Assembly: GCA_903865745.1 (NCBI GenBank)
Contig: CAIPKV010000060.1
Location: 1-64,000 of the forward strand
DNA length: 64,000 nt
Direction of reading: 5' to 3'
Source: an uncultured Verrucomicrobia subdivision 3 bacterium
Lineage (GTDB): Bacteria > Verrucomicrobiota > Verrucomicrobiia > Limisphaerales > UBA11358
The position numbers and the translations under genes are program-made. The stretch's first letter is position 1; every line of letters begins with the position of its first letter. The notes beneath the pieces were generated by a model. The model was not told where the DNA came from, did no database searches, and worked only from the letters and a program-made list of their open reading frames with translations. Positions 47,725 to 58,220 of this stretch are shown here, in pieces.

Positions 47725-48825
47725 ATGATGTCACTGATTCTCTTTCACTCGGCCCGGGCTTTGCCCTTGGCGTTAACCTTCTTCGTCGCCGTGGTCAACT
47801 ACAGCCAGGCCGAGGCGCCCAAACCGGCTAAAACCTTCATTGATTATTTTCAGCCGATGCCGATAACCAGCTCGTTGACCACCAACGTCTGGGGTGCTGC
47901 CACCGTCGGCCCGCGCGATCCGCAGAATGGTCTCGAAGATACCACGCTGAAGGCCTGGGATTATTGGGATGGTAAAATCATCAAGGGGCCTGAAGGCAAA
48001 TATCATTTGTTTGGCAGCCGCTGGGCGCAGGCGCGCGGCCATAACGGCTGGGTTCAGTCAAAAGCCATTCATGCCGTCAGCGATAATCTCTTTGGGCCTT
48101 ACCAGGATAAAGGGCTTTGCTGGCCGGACAGCGAAGGCGGCAAAGGGCACAATGTTACCGCGCTGCAATTAGCCGACGGCCGCTGCGCTATCGTAATCAG
48201 TGAAACGCGGCCCGGCACGGTGTATGTTTCACAATCGCTCGATGGCCCGTGGGTGTTGCTGGGAAAAATCAGTGTCGCAGACAATCCCAAATGGCGTGCC
48301 TCTAATGAAATCATCTTGTTGCGCCCGGATGGAAACTACGAGCTGTTTGGCCGCGCAGGCGTGGTCATGCTTAGCACCAACGGGGTGCTCGGTCCTTATG
48401 TTGCTCAAGGCGCGAGCATTTATCCGGGCATCGCGGGCATGCCGCAGCATGAATTGCGTCATCTCGAAGACCCGGTGCTGTGGTTCAGCGGTGGTCTGTA
48501 TCACATCACCGTCAATAATTGGAGCGACCGCAAAGCCTATCACCTGACTTCCGCCAACGGCATTGATGGCTGGACCTATCGCGGTCTGGCGTACACGCCG
48601 ACGCAGGATTTTGTGCGCTACGCTGACGGCACCGTTAACCGCTGGCCGAAACTGGAAAGGCCCGGGGTTTATCTGGAAAACGGTCACGTGTCCGCCATCA
48701 CGCTCGCGGTTATTGACGTGGAAAAGGAGCAGGAACATGGGAACGATGGCCACGGCAGCAAAATCATCGTCATCCCCTTCGACGGTGCTGCGCTAGACCG
48801 CGATTTGCAGTCTGTCGCAAAATAA
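47725..48825 (+). CDS. Exported glycoside hydrolase, five-bladed beta-propeller (GH43-like)
   Basis: Signal peptide; WDGKIIKGPEGKYHLFGSRWAQARGHNGW; GHNVTALQLADGRCAIVISETRPGTVYVSQSLDGPWVLLGKI; HLEDPVLWFSGGLYHITVNNW. Confidence 0.75.
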   Translation: MMSLILFHSARALPLALTFFVAVVNYSQAEAPKPAKTFIDYFQPMPITSSLTTNVWGAATVGPRDPQNGLEDTTLKAWDYWDGKIIKGPEGKYHLFGSRWAQARGHNGWVQSKAIHAVSDNLFGPYQDKGLCWPDSEGGKGHNVTALQLADGRCAIVISETRPGTVYVSQSLDGPWVLLGKISVADNPKWRASNEIILLRPDGNYELFGRAGVVMLSTNGVLGPYVAQGASIYPGIAGMPQHELRHLEDPVLWFSGGLYHITVNNWSDRKAYHLTSANGIDGWTYRGLAYTPTQDFVRYADGTVNRWPKLERPGVYLENGHVSAITLAVIDVEKEQEHGNDGHGSKIIVIPFDGAALDRDLQSVAK

Positions 48826-48846
48826 TTGGCGCGTGTTCCAACGACA

Positions 48847-50379
48847 TCAAGGTTTTCCATCAATCAGCTTTTGCACTTTTGCCTTCACTGCGGCATCCAT
48901 CTTGATGAGCGGCGGCCAGGCACGTTTGAAACCTTCGCCTGGAATTTTCTTCGTGGCGTCAAAACCCATTTTGCTGCCGCTGGCGATTTCGCTAGTCGCA
49001 TGATCCAGCACATCGGACGGACCTTTGGTATAGATGCTGTCGCGCTGCGGATCGGTGTTGGCCGTGAGATGGAATAGCACTTCACTGGTGTTGTGAACAT
49101 TCACATCTGCATCCACCACGACGATGTATTTCGTGAACATCATCTGCCCCATGCCCCAGAGGCCGTGCATGATTTTGTAAGCCTGCATCGGGTAGGTCTT
49201 CTTGATGCTGACGAACACGAGGTTGTGGAATACTCCTTCCGCTGGCAACGCGATGTCCATGATCTCGGGGAAATTCATTTTGAAGATCGGTAAGAATAAT
49301 TTAACGCTCGCACCGCCAATATAAAAATCTTCCATCGGCGGTATGCCGACAATCGTCGCCGGATAGACCGCATCCTTGCGATGCGTAATGGCGGTAACGT
49401 GAAACACCGGATACGGCTCGGGCAATGTGTAATAGCCGGTGTGATCGCCGAACGGTCCTTCCTCGCGCAACGGCTCGGTGGGGTCGATATAACCTTCGAT
49501 CACGAAGTCGGCATTGGCGGGTACTTCCAAATCGTTCGTCTCGCACTTCACGAGTTCGACGGATTTTTTGCGAAGATAACCGGCGAGCAGAAATTCGTCC
49601 AAGCCGTCCGGTAATGGTGCGGTCGCGGCGAAGGGAAACATTGGGTCGCCGCCGATAAAAATTGCCACGGGCATACGCTCGCCTTTTTCATAATAACGAC
49701 GGCCATGGCGCGCGGCTACCTTCTGCAACTGCCAGTGCATGCCGGTGGTTTTGTCGTCGTAAATTTGGATGCGATACATGCCGAGATTGCGCTCGCCCGT
49801 GTCCGGGTCGCGCGTGACCACGCATGGCAAAGTGATGAATCGTCCGCCATCGAGCGGCCAGCAGCGAAGAATGGGAATGTTCGCAAGCGTGGGCGGCTGC
49901 GGGTTGAACGAAGCGGGATTGATGACGTCCGGAGCTTTCGGCCAACTCTTCGATACGGCGGGGGCATCATATTTGTGAATGACATCCTTGCACGAACCGC
50001 TCTTCACGGTTTTCGGTTTTGCGTGGCGCAAATCGAGCGCGAGTGAGAGCAGCTTGATGGCATCCTTGAAACTGGTCGGCGGCTTGGCTTTCATCAACGC
50101 GCCGAGTTCGTTCGCGACTTCGTTCACGGACTCCGCGCCCATGCTCAGAGCCATGCGCTTGTGCGATCCGAGCGTGTTGATGGCCACGGGGAAGGGCGAT
50201 ATGACACCGTTGATAGTGGGTTTTTCAAACAGCAATGCCTTGCCGCCGCCGGGCAATTTCATTTCGCGGTCGGCAATCTCGGTAATTTCGAGTTCAGTGG
50301 CGACAGGCTCGGAAATGCGTTTGAGTTCGCCCGCGCGGTCGAGGGCGTTGACGAAATCGCGAAAGGAATCAAAAGCCAT
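48847..50379 (-). CDS. UbiD family decarboxylase
   Basis: FRDFVNALDRAGELKRISEPVATELEITEIADREMK; YIDPTEPLREEGPFGDHTGYYTLPEPYPVFHVTAITHRKDAVYPATIVGIPPMED. Confidence 0.95.
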   Translation of the reverse strand: MAFDSFRDFVNALDRAGELKRISEPVATELEITEIADREMKLPGGGKALLFEKPTINGVISPFPVAINTLGSHKRMALSMGAESVNEVANELGALMKAKPPTSFKDAIKLLSLALDLRHAKPKTVKSGSCKDVIHKYDAPAVSKSWPKAPDVINPASFNPQPPTLANIPILRCWPLDGGRFITLPCVVTRDPDTGERNLGMYRIQIYDDKTTGMHWQLQKVAARHGRRYYEKGERMPVAIFIGGDPMFPFAATAPLPDGLDEFLLAGYLRKKSVELVKCETNDLEVPANADFVIEGYIDPTEPLREEGPFGDHTGYYTLPEPYPVFHVTAITHRKDAVYPATIVGIPPMEDFYIGGASVKLFLPIFKMNFPEIMDIALPAEGVFHNLVFVSIKKTYPMQAYKIMHGLWGMGQMMFTKYIVVVDADVNVHNTSEVLFHLTANTDPQRDSIYTKGPSDVLDHATSEIASGSKMGFDATKKIPGEGFKRAWPPLIKMDAAVKAKVQKLIDGKP

Positions 50380-50427
50380 ACACCGCTGAAACTAAACCGA
50401 ATCAGGGCGAAGGAAAAGGAAATGAAA

Positions 50428-50823
50428 TCAGCCGCACTTGGCCTTGACCCGCTTTGTGAAGCTTTCTGTTCGAATAATCGCGCGTTTGTGCAGACCGCGT
50501 ACGATGACTTCATGCGCATCGCGGGCCTCAATCTGGAAGGTGACCTTGCGGTCTTCGACGGCAATCACCTGCGCGCGGCAATGAATCGCCTGGCCAACGG
50601 GCGTCGGCGCGAGATGTCGAATATCAATTTCAAGCCCCACGGAACGCTCGTCTGCTTCAAGATGTGGCGTCAGGGCGTGGCGCGCGGTGCGTTCTAAAAA
50701 CTGTATGATGTTTGGCGTGGAGACGACGGCGGGCATACCATCGCCGTGAAATTCCACGGCATGCTTCATGTCCGTAGGAATGGCTAGCTCGCCGACTTCA
50801 CCAATTCTGGGACGCGATTTCAT
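50428..50823 (-). CDS. Hotdog-fold thioesterase (FlK-like)
   Basis: MPAVVSTPNIIQFLERTARHALTPHLEADERSVGLEIDIRHLAPTPVGQAIHCRAQVIAVEDRKVTFQIEARDAHEVIVRGLHKRAII. Confidence 0.85.
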   Translation of the reverse strand: MKSRPRIGEVGELAIPTDMKHAVEFHGDGMPAVVSTPNIIQFLERTARHALTPHLEADERSVGLEIDIRHLAPTPVGQAIHCRAQVIAVEDRKVTFQIEARDAHEVIVRGLHKRAIIRTESFTKRVKAKCG

Positions 50824-50837
50824 TCAAAACAAAATTG

Positions 50838-50897
50838 CCACAGAAGCACAGAGTTTGCAGAGAAGAATTTCACTCTGTGTTCTCTGAGTTTCTGTGG
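50838..50897. repeat. Third REP-like palindrome (CCACAGA...TCTGTGG type)
   Basis: CCACAGAAGCACAGAGTTTGCAGAGAA ... CTCTGTGTTCTCTGAGTTTCTGTGG, imperfect 25-bp arms in a short intergenic gap. Confidence 0.8.
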
Positions 50898-50914
50898 AAA
50901 TGATAAACGGCAAT

Positions 50915-51910
50915 TTATTTTGGCAGTAAATCCGTAACGAGCGATTTCTCTTCCTTGAGCTCGGCTTCGGTTGCGGCAATTTTCGCCTTGCTAAACTCGT
51001 TGAGCGGTACGCCCTGGACGATTTCAAAATCCTTACCGTTACTACGAATAGGGTAGCTGAAGATCAAACCCTTTTCGATCCCGTAGCTGCCGTCGGAATG
51101 GACACCAACACTGAACCAGTCGCCAGCGGGCGTGGGATGCGTGAGCTTGTAAACCGTGTTGACGGCGGCATTGGCGGCACTGGCCGCGCTGCTCAAACCG
51201 CGCGCCTTGATGATGGCCGCGCCGCGCTGTTGGACGGTGGTGATGAAATCCTTCTCCAGCCATTCGCGGTGGCTGATGACTTCTGGCACGGGGCGGCCTT
51301 GAATCTTCGCGTTGAAGAAATCCGGATACATCGTGGCGCTATGGTTACCCCAGATGGCGAGGTTGGTGACAGCGGTGACATCCACGCTGGCTTTCTGGGC
51401 GAGCTGCGACTTGGCGCGGTTTTCGTCCAGCGCGGTCATGGCGAAGAAACGATTTTTCGGCACACCGGGCGCGTTGTTAGCGGCGATAAGCGAATTCGTA
51501 TTACACGGATTGCCAACGACGAGCACGCGAACGTCACTCGCGGCGTTCTTGGCTATAGCATTACCTTGGCCGGTGAAAATCTTTCCGTTAATGCCAAGCA
51601 AATCCTTGCGTTCCATGCCAGCCTTGCGCGGCACGGCGCCAACGAGCAGCGCCCAGTTCACTCCCTTGAACCCTTCGTCGAGGTTCGAGGTCGGCACGAG
51701 GCCCTTGAGTAAAGGGAACGCGCAGTCGTCCAGTTCCATGCAGACGCCATTGAGCGCGGCCAAGGCTTTTTCATCCGGTACTTCGATCAGGTGCAGGATA
51801 ACCGGTTGATCCGGACCAAACGCCGCGCCGGAAGCAATACGGAAGAGGAGTGAATAACCGATTTGACCGGCCGCGCCGGTAATCGCCACGCGAAGGGGAG
51901 CTTTGTTCAT
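50915..51910 (-). CDS. mdh: Malate dehydrogenase
   Basis: [86 protein letters not shown]. Confidence 0.97.
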   Translation of the reverse strand: MNKAPLRVAITGAAGQIGYSLLFRIASGAAFGPDQPVILHLIEVPDEKALAALNGVCMELDDCAFPLLKGLVPTSNLDEGFKGVNWALLVGAVPRKAGMERKDLLGINGKIFTGQGNAIAKNAASDVRVLVVGNPCNTNSLIAANNAPGVPKNRFFAMTALDENRAKSQLAQKASVDVTAVTNLAIWGNHSATMYPDFFNAKIQGRPVPEVISHREWLEKDFITTVQQRGAAIIKARGLSSAASAANAAVNTVYKLTHPTPAGDWFSVGVHSDGSYGIEKGLIFSYPIRSNGKDFEIVQGVPLNEFSKAKIAATEAELKEEKSLVTDLLPK

Positions 51911-52053
51911 AAAATAAAAATCAAGCGCTAGTATAATTATTTACTTTGGCTCCACGCAAGCGCGGAACCGCTCCTATTCAAAGCGACCCACCGGCCTTGG
52001 AAATTTAGCCGTGTCCATTTGTGCCCATCTGTGGTTTAATTCTCCACGTAACT

Positions 52054-52428
52054 ATGGATTCCAAAAAACTGGCGAAACTGTGCCGCGATTTCGCGGACAA
52101 CAAAAAGGCGGAAAACATTACCGTGCTTGACGTGCGGAAACTTTCGTCCGTGACGGATTTTTTTGTCATTGCCACCGGCACGAGCCAGCCACACCTGCGC
52201 GCCATCGTCGAAGAAATTACTAGCCGGTTGCGCGACGAACATGATTTGCGCCCGGCGCGTTCGGAAGGCATGGTTTCTGGTGCTTGGGTGGTACTGGATT
52301 ATTTTGACGTGATTGTCCACGTCATGCATACGGAGACACGTGCCCGCTACGATCTCGAAGGGCTATGGGGTGACGCTAAGCCGTTGAAAACGGCCAAACC
52401 AAAAAAGAAAACTCCATCGAAAAAATAA
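52054..52428 (+). CDS. rsfS: Ribosome silencing factor RsfS
   Basis: NITVLDVRKLSSVTDFFVIATGTSQPHLRAIVEEI; GAWVVLDYFDVIVHVMHTETRARYDLEGLWGDA. Confidence 0.95.
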   Translation: MDSKKLAKLCRDFADNKKAENITVLDVRKLSSVTDFFVIATGTSQPHLRAIVEEITSRLRDEHDLRPARSEGMVSGAWVVLDYFDVIVHVMHTETRARYDLEGLWGDAKPLKTAKPKKKTPSKK

Positions 52429-52467
52429 TTTCACCGGAGCTTCTAGTAAACTTAGTTCAGGTCCCGT

Positions 52468-52806
52468 TCAAGTCTCAGTGTTGGTTGGTGGCGGGTTTTT
52501 CTCAGGTATCTCTTCTGAGGTCTTGACCATTTCGTCAACGAGCTTCTTAAACTCGGCAAGCCCAGTCGAGGGGATGATAATTGTGTCACGGCGTCCGGCC
52601 ACATCCTCGGTGATACGCAGAAAGCGTCCACGCGGGTTTTCCTTGAGGGTCAGAACAAAGAATTTCCGCTCAATTTGCAACTCGACGGTTTTCAAGGTGT
52701 CTTCGTTGACTGGCGGGCGGGGTTGGGCGTTGTATTTGGGCGTACCGTAGCCCTGACTTTGATAAGGGCGGCGGCCGTAAGGCGAGGGGCGTTCGTTCGA
52801 AATCAT
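52468..52806 (-). CDS. PUR-alpha-like (DUF3276) nucleic-acid-binding protein
   Basis: QIERKFFVLTLKENPRGRFLRITEDVAGRRDTIIIPSTGLAEFKKLVDEMV. Confidence 0.8.
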   Translation of the reverse strand: MISNERPSPYGRRPYQSQGYGTPKYNAQPRPPVNEDTLKTVELQIERKFFVLTLKENPRGRFLRITEDVAGRRDTIIIPSTGLAEFKKLVDEMVKTSEEIPEKNPPPTNTET

Positions 52807-52943
52807 AAATCCGTTAATATTATTAAGACTTAAATTCGACCGATTTTTGAAAATTGTCAAACGACAAAGGTGGTAATACCGACTGAGCAGCCAGCATATT
52901 CATGCGATTGACAAAAACGCAGCTTGGAAGAAGCGCCAAAGCT

Positions 52944-54248
52944 TTAAAGTATGTTTGCCGCCAGTTCTGCTAGCTCAGAGCGCTCTCCCTTTTGCAATTC
53001 GATGTGAGCGGCAATCGCCTGATCACGAAACCGACTTATGATGTAATTGAAACCATTTGACGAGGAGTCCACATATGGGTTGTCAATCTGATACGGGTCA
53101 CCAGTGAAAATAATTTTTGTACCGCTGCCGACACGCGTGACAATTGTCTTCGCCTCAAGCGGCGTGAGGTTTTGGGCCTCGTCAATAATCATAAATTGGT
53201 TGGCGATACTGCGGCCGCGAATGTAGCTCAACGCCTCCACCACAATGCTGCCGCTGCGCATCAAATCCGCCGCGCGGCGATGGTCATGACCCATATTCAA
53301 ATCGCTCAACATTTCCAGCGCGTCATGAATCGGCTGCATCCACGGCGCAAGTTTTTCTTCGAGTGAGCCCGGAAGAAAACCGAGCTCCTTGCCCATTGAA
53401 ATGGTCGGGCGAGCAACCACAAGCCGCCGGAATTCGCGGTCGTTCACTACGCGCTTCAAACCGGCGGCCATTGCCACTAAAGTTTTGCCTGTGCCGGCTT
53501 TGCCCATCAGGGTGACCAGTTTCACGCGGTCGTCGAGCAGTGCGTCGAGTGCGAAATGCTGCTCCCGATTGCGCGGTTTGATGCCCCAGACGCCTTCACG
53601 ACAGTCCATAATGGGGATGAGTTTTGTTCCCGTTGCGTCGACTTTTGTAAGTGCGGCCTTCTTCGGGTTCGCCTCGTCGGTCAGCGTACAGTATTCGTTT
53701 GGGAAATATTTTTTACTACTGTCCAATATAAATTCACCCTTGGCACGGAACGCCGTGATTTTTTCCGCTGATACGGTCATGTCAACCATCCCGGTATAAA
53801 GATCGGTGATGAACACGCGATCGGTCTCATAATCTTCCGCCATGACGCCAATGGCATCGGCCTTGATACGCAAATTGATATCTTTGGAAACAAGAATGGT
53901 TGCATTTTTTGGCTGCGTCCGCTGAATGCTAGCTGCCAAAGCAAGAATCCGGTTGTCCACCGAATCTTTAGGAAAAATCGTATCGCCGTGTCCGTTTTTC
54001 TGGAAGGCGATTTTTAATTTGCCGCCGTTCGGTAAATCCACGCCCGCACTAAGACTGCCTTCGCCGCGAAAACCGTCAAGCATCCGCGAGACCGTGCGCG
54101 CGTTGCGGCCCAGCTCGGTGGACTCGCGCTTGAATCGATCAATTTCCTCGATAACCTCAATGGGCACGAGGACGTTGTTTTCTTTAAAATTAACGAGCGA
54201 GTTTGGGTCGTGGAGGAGGACGTTGGTGTCGAGGATGTAGTTTTTCAC
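52944..54248 (-). CDS. PhoH family protein with N-terminal PIN domain
   Basis: MKNYILDTNVLLHDPNSLVNFKENNVLVPIEVIEEIDRFK (PIN); TLMGKAGTGKTLVAMAAGLKRV; MIIDEAQNLTPLEAKTIVTRVGSGTKIIFTGDPYQIDNPYVD. Confidence 0.95.
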   Translation of the reverse strand: MKNYILDTNVLLHDPNSLVNFKENNVLVPIEVIEEIDRFKRESTELGRNARTVSRMLDGFRGEGSLSAGVDLPNGGKLKIAFQKNGHGDTIFPKDSVDNRILALAASIQRTQPKNATILVSKDINLRIKADAIGVMAEDYETDRVFITDLYTGMVDMTVSAEKITAFRAKGEFILDSSKKYFPNEYCTLTDEANPKKAALTKVDATGTKLIPIMDCREGVWGIKPRNREQHFALDALLDDRVKLVTLMGKAGTGKTLVAMAAGLKRVVNDREFRRLVVARPTISMGKELGFLPGSLEEKLAPWMQPIHDALEMLSDLNMGHDHRRAADLMRSGSIVVEALSYIRGRSIANQFMIIDEAQNLTPLEAKTIVTRVGSGTKIIFTGDPYQIDNPYVDSSSNGFNYIISRFRDQAIAAHIELQKGERSELAELAANIL

Positions 54249-54486
54249 TTTGAAATAAAACGGACGGTGAAGTTTCCGCCGGAATGGCGGCTGCGGTTAG
54301 AATATATGAACAGCGTTGTCAAAATTTCCCTGAAACTTGAGTTGATTTTTTCAAGCATAAAAATTGTGTCAACGATAATCATGCTATCCCGTGAAACTTT
54401 CTGGTTACATAAATATAAAATGCCTGCTTGCGAAGGCGGTTGAAAATTATTTCCGGCCAAGTCATGTGCTGGCATAATCCCAGCGC

Positions 54487-55599
54487 ATGGCAAAAAAAAA
54501 TCCATTCATTCGTCCGCTTGTCCACGACCTCCACGCCTATGTACCCGGTGAGCAGCCGAAAATTAAAGGTCTAATCAAGCTTAACACAAACGAAAATCCC
54601 TACCCGCCCTCACCTAAAGTCCTGAAGGCGGTAAAAAACGCAACCGATGCGCGCCTGCGGCTGTATCCGAATCCGACAGCTGAAAAACTACGCGTAAAAC
54701 TGGCAGAGCTGCACGGCTGCCAGCCTGAAAATATTATTGTCGGTAATGGTTCGGACGAATTGTTGGCTCTCGCGGTGCGGGCATTTGTCGAACCAAAATC
54801 AAAATTCAAGGACCAAAACTCAGAACGGGCTCAGGCTACAGTGCAATTTTTTACACCTAGCTACTCGCTTTATCCAGTGCTGGCGGATATTCATGGTGCC
54901 ATAAAATCCGCAGTGCCCCTTAAATCAGATTTTTCAATTCCAAGCGTTCCGGAATTGAAACGCGGTATGGAGTGGAAGTTTAACGCCGCGCTGACCTGCG
55001 TGACGTCACCGAATGCTCCGAGCGGGCGAGGCTACCATACGGCCGAGCTGGAAAAGCTATGCCGTGCGCAGCAGGGCGTAGTCATTCTGGACGAGGCTTA
55101 TGTAGATTTTGCCATTGAAAACGCGCAAAAGCTCGCGCTCAAATTTCCTCACGTCCTTGTGGCGCGGACCTTTTCCAAGGCATACTCACTTTGCTTCCAG
55201 CGCGTCGGTTATTTTATTGGTCATACAGACCTCATTGCTGCCTTGGACAAGATTCGCGATAGCTATAATGTAAATGGTCTTGGCCAGATTGCCGCCGAGG
55301 TAACACTGGACAATTTGAAGTTTTACCGCGCTAATTTTAAGAAAATCATTGCGACACGGGAATGGCTGGCTGATGAGTTGACGAAATGCGGCTTTCATGT
55401 TTTGCCAAGTCAGGCAAATTTTTTACTCGCAAAACCACCGCTGTTCTCGGCACATGAATGGTTGCAGAAACTACGCGAGCAAAAAATCCTTGTCCGCTGG
55501 TTTAGCACTCCTGAAGTCAGTAATTATTTGCGTATAACCATCGGTACCCCCGCGGAAGCAGTGAAGTTGGTGCGAGTTGCGCGTCGACTGACACGATAG
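54487..55599 (+). CDS. hisC: Histidinol-phosphate aminotransferase
   Basis: IKLNTNENPYPPSPKVLKAV; IIVGNGSDELLALAVRAF; VILDEAYVDFA; VARTFSKAYSLCFQRVGYFIG. Confidence 0.94.
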   Translation: MAKKNPFIRPLVHDLHAYVPGEQPKIKGLIKLNTNENPYPPSPKVLKAVKNATDARLRLYPNPTAEKLRVKLAELHGCQPENIIVGNGSDELLALAVRAFVEPKSKFKDQNSERAQATVQFFTPSYSLYPVLADIHGAIKSAVPLKSDFSIPSVPELKRGMEWKFNAALTCVTSPNAPSGRGYHTAELEKLCRAQQGVVILDEAYVDFAIENAQKLALKFPHVLVARTFSKAYSLCFQRVGYFIGHTDLIAALDKIRDSYNVNGLGQIAAEVTLDNLKFYRANFKKIIATREWLADELTKCGFHVLPSQANFLLAKPPLFSAHEWLQKLREQKILVRWFSTPEVSNYLRITIGTPAEAVKLVRVARRLTR

Positions 55600-55644
55600 T
55601 TTGGGGGTATTCGACTTCGGCTGGTATTCTAATACTGGAAAACT

Positions 55645-56433
55645 ATGCTGTCGGCTAAATTGTCAATGTCCAACGAACGTGTCAATGTTCTCGGTGTCGG
55701 CATCAGCGTCCTCAATCTACGCACGGCACTGGAGGCTATCGCCTCCGCTGTGCGCGAACGGCGTAAGGGCTATATATGCGTGACCGGTGTTCATGGCGTG
55801 ATGGAGGCACAGTCTGATGATGGGTTCAAAAAAATCCTCAATGGCGCATTTCTTTGCACGCCGGACGGTATGCCGATGGTTTGGGCGGGGAAAATCGCCG
55901 GCCACCGCAAAATGAGCCGGGTCTATGGACCGGATCTCATGCTTGATGTTTGCGCGTGGAGTCAGACTAACGGTGTGAAACACTTTTTTTTTGGTGGTTC
56001 GCAAGGCGTAGCTGAACTGCTGTCCCAGAAATTAAAAGGAAAATTTCCGAGGCTTAACGTAGTTGGCACCTTCACCCCCCCATTCCGTGCTCTCAATGTG
56101 GAAGAGGACAAGAAATTACGAGAGCAGATTACCACGACAAAACCAGATATTATCTGGGTCGGCCTAAGTACGCCTAAGCAGGAAAAGTTCATGAACGAAT
56201 TTTTACCGAAGCTGGACACGACCCTTATGATCGGTGTGGGGGCAGCGTTTGATTTTCATAGTGGCCGGGTAAGACAGGCACCCCACTGGATGCAGCGCAG
56301 CGGCCTAGAGTGGTTTTATCGACTATGTTGCGAGCCACGGCGGTTGGCGTGGCGATATTTCCGTAACAACCCGCTGTTCCTCTTAAAATATTTCGGACAA
56401 TTGGCCGGCCTGAGAAAATATCCGTCACCGTGA
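55645..56433 (+). CDS. WecG/TagA/CpsF family glycosyltransferase
   Basis: GYICVTGVHGVMEAQSDDGFKKILNGAFLCTPDGMPMVWAGKIAG; RVYGPDLMLDV; KPDIIWVGLSTPKQEKFMNEFLPKL; GVGAAFDFHSGRVRQAPHWMQRSGLEWFYRL. Confidence 0.96.
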   Translation: MLSAKLSMSNERVNVLGVGISVLNLRTALEAIASAVRERRKGYICVTGVHGVMEAQSDDGFKKILNGAFLCTPDGMPMVWAGKIAGHRKMSRVYGPDLMLDVCAWSQTNGVKHFFFGGSQGVAELLSQKLKGKFPRLNVVGTFTPPFRALNVEEDKKLREQITTTKPDIIWVGLSTPKQEKFMNEFLPKLDTTLMIGVGAAFDFHSGRVRQAPHWMQRSGLEWFYRLCCEPRRLAWRYFRNNPLFLLKYFGQLAGLRKYPSP

Positions 56434-56449
56434 TTTAACCGGATTTTGT

Positions 56450-57448
56450 TTGAGTGAATGTAGCGGATTAGCTATCTGTAGCCTGGACAGCGCAAGCATG
56501 ATTGAAATCTCCAAACAAGAAGTGTCGTCCGGCTTTTGGCCGGACCTCGTGATATGCTGGCAACGCCTGCCTAATAAGTTTTTTTTCTTTAGCTTACTCT
56601 CAGTTTGGCTACTGCTATTCCAATACTTTGGCAATTCCGTTTTGGGCTATATCCACTCGCCATCGCTGTTCATATGGCTGGATAATTCCTATCATGGCGG
56701 CAGTCAAGTGTCGGATGACGGTCACGGCTATATGATTCCGTTTTTGGTTGTCGGTCTCTTTTGGTGGAAGCGGAAAGAACTGCTGGAATTGCCTTTAGTT
56801 TTATGGTCACCAGGGATTTTTTTTGTAATGGGTGGAATTTTATTACACCTTTTCGGATTCGCCGTGCAGCAGCCTCGATTTTCGGTGGTGGGTATGTTCG
56901 CTGGCATTTACGGGTTGATGGGTATGGCGTGGGGCCGTGCTTGGCTCAAAGAAACCATCTTTCCATTCTGGCTTTTTATTTTTTGTGTGCCGCTATCGGC
57001 GCTGCTGACGTCGGTAACCTTTCCGTTACGTTTGCTGGTGACGTGGCTGGTCACAATCATAGCAAACTTGTTGACGATTCATGTGGTAAGACAGGGTACA
57101 ATTTTGTTCGGGCCGGATGGTAGCTACCAATATGAGGTGGCGGCGGCGTGCAGTGGCATGCGCAGCTTGGTGGCAATTTTTCTGCTGGCGACGGTTTATG
57201 GCTTCTTAATGTTCCGCTCGCCTAGCCGGCGGCTATTACTGATGTCGCTGGCACTGCCGCTCTCGGTTCTGGGTAATCTGGCAAGGATGCTGTGTATCAT
57301 TTTCGCTGCGGAACTTGGTGGGCAGTCCACAGGTAATTATGTTCACGAAAGCAGCATCTTCAGCATGATCCCCTACATCCCAGCTATCGCGGGACTAATG
57401 CTCGTGGGCCGGTGGCTGGAGAAAAAGCCGGAGCCAGTGTCCAAATGA
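56450..57448 (+). CDS. Exosortase family transpeptidase
   Basis: Multi-TM; putative catalytic Cys AAACSGMRSL, Arg GNLARML, His NYVHESSIF; W-rich N-terminal HGGSQVSDDGHGYMIPFL. Confidence 0.92.
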   Translation: MSECSGLAICSLDSASMIEISKQEVSSGFWPDLVICWQRLPNKFFFFSLLSVWLLLFQYFGNSVLGYIHSPSLFIWLDNSYHGGSQVSDDGHGYMIPFLVVGLFWWKRKELLELPLVLWSPGIFFVMGGILLHLFGFAVQQPRFSVVGMFAGIYGLMGMAWGRAWLKETIFPFWLFIFCVPLSALLTSVTFPLRLLVTWLVTIIANLLTIHVVRQGTILFGPDGSYQYEVAAACSGMRSLVAIFLLATVYGFLMFRSPSRRLLLMSLALPLSVLGNLARMLCIIFAAELGGQSTGNYVHESSIFSMIPYIPAIAGLMLVGRWLEKKPEPVSK

Positions 57449-58167
57449 ATGCCAGCCGGCAGAAAGTTTTTCTGTTCGTTCTCACGTTGGCGCTGCTGGC
57501 GGGAACGGCGGGCGCGTTGACTTGGCTGAAGACCCACCAGCGGCTTGGCGCAACCGGACTTGTGGCCACCCCGATACCGAACAGTGCGATGATGCTGATT
57601 GCATTGCCGGAGCGCGTGTTGAATTTCACTTCCACAAACGTGCCCGAGTCGTCGGTCGTTTTGAATTATTTACCCAAAGATACGTCCTATGCGTCACGTC
57701 GCTACTCTGCGGCAGATGGTTCGTGGGCACAGGCTAGTGTCGTTTTGATGGGCGCAGACCGCACGAGTATCCATCGGCCAGATTACTGTCTACCTGGTCA
57801 GGGTTGGCAGATTCGCGACCAGACTGAGGTGAAACTGAACATCCTCGGCCGCCACTCCTATGAACTGCCGGTGATGAGGTGGATTGTCAGCAATACCTAT
57901 CTCGCATCTGACGGTTCCAAACAAGAAGTGAGCGGTATTTACGTTTTTTGGTTCGTCACCGAGCACCAAACCACAGATAGCTTCCCGGCGATGCTCAAAT
58001 CCATGTTGTTCCACCAGCTTACCAGTGGTGAACTGCAGCGTTGGGCCTACGTTTCTTTTTTCACTGTTTGCCGTCCCGGTGGTGAATCCGCTGCGTTTGC
58101 GGGACTGGAGCCGCTTATTGTTGCCGCCGTGCCGGAATTTCAACTGCCGCCGGCATCGGCAAAATGA
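57445..58167 (+). CDS. Exosortase-associated EpsI family protein
   Basis: ATGA overlap with the exosortase; TSIHRPDYCLPGQGWQI and YVFWFVTEHQTT typical of EpsI. Confidence 0.88.
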   Translation: MNASRQKVFLFVLTLALLAGTAGALTWLKTHQRLGATGLVATPIPNSAMMLIALPERVLNFTSTNVPESSVVLNYLPKDTSYASRRYSAADGSWAQASVVLMGADRTSIHRPDYCLPGQGWQIRDQTEVKLNILGRHSYELPVMRWIVSNTYLASDGSKQEVSGIYVFWFVTEHQTTDSFPAMLKSMLFHQLTSGELQRWAYVSFFTVCRPGGESAAFAGLEPLIVAAVPEFQLPPASAK

Positions 58168-58220
58168 ATTGAGTTCGCTATTTCTGAAGGCTATCTTCGA
58201 ACAACCTTGAAGAAGTTTTA

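Noticed and set aside
54249-54486. Possible 21-bp array between the PhoH gene and hisC
   Set aside because: No consistent lag-21 match; a repeated CCxTGAAACT is about 60 bp apart, not a multiple of 21.
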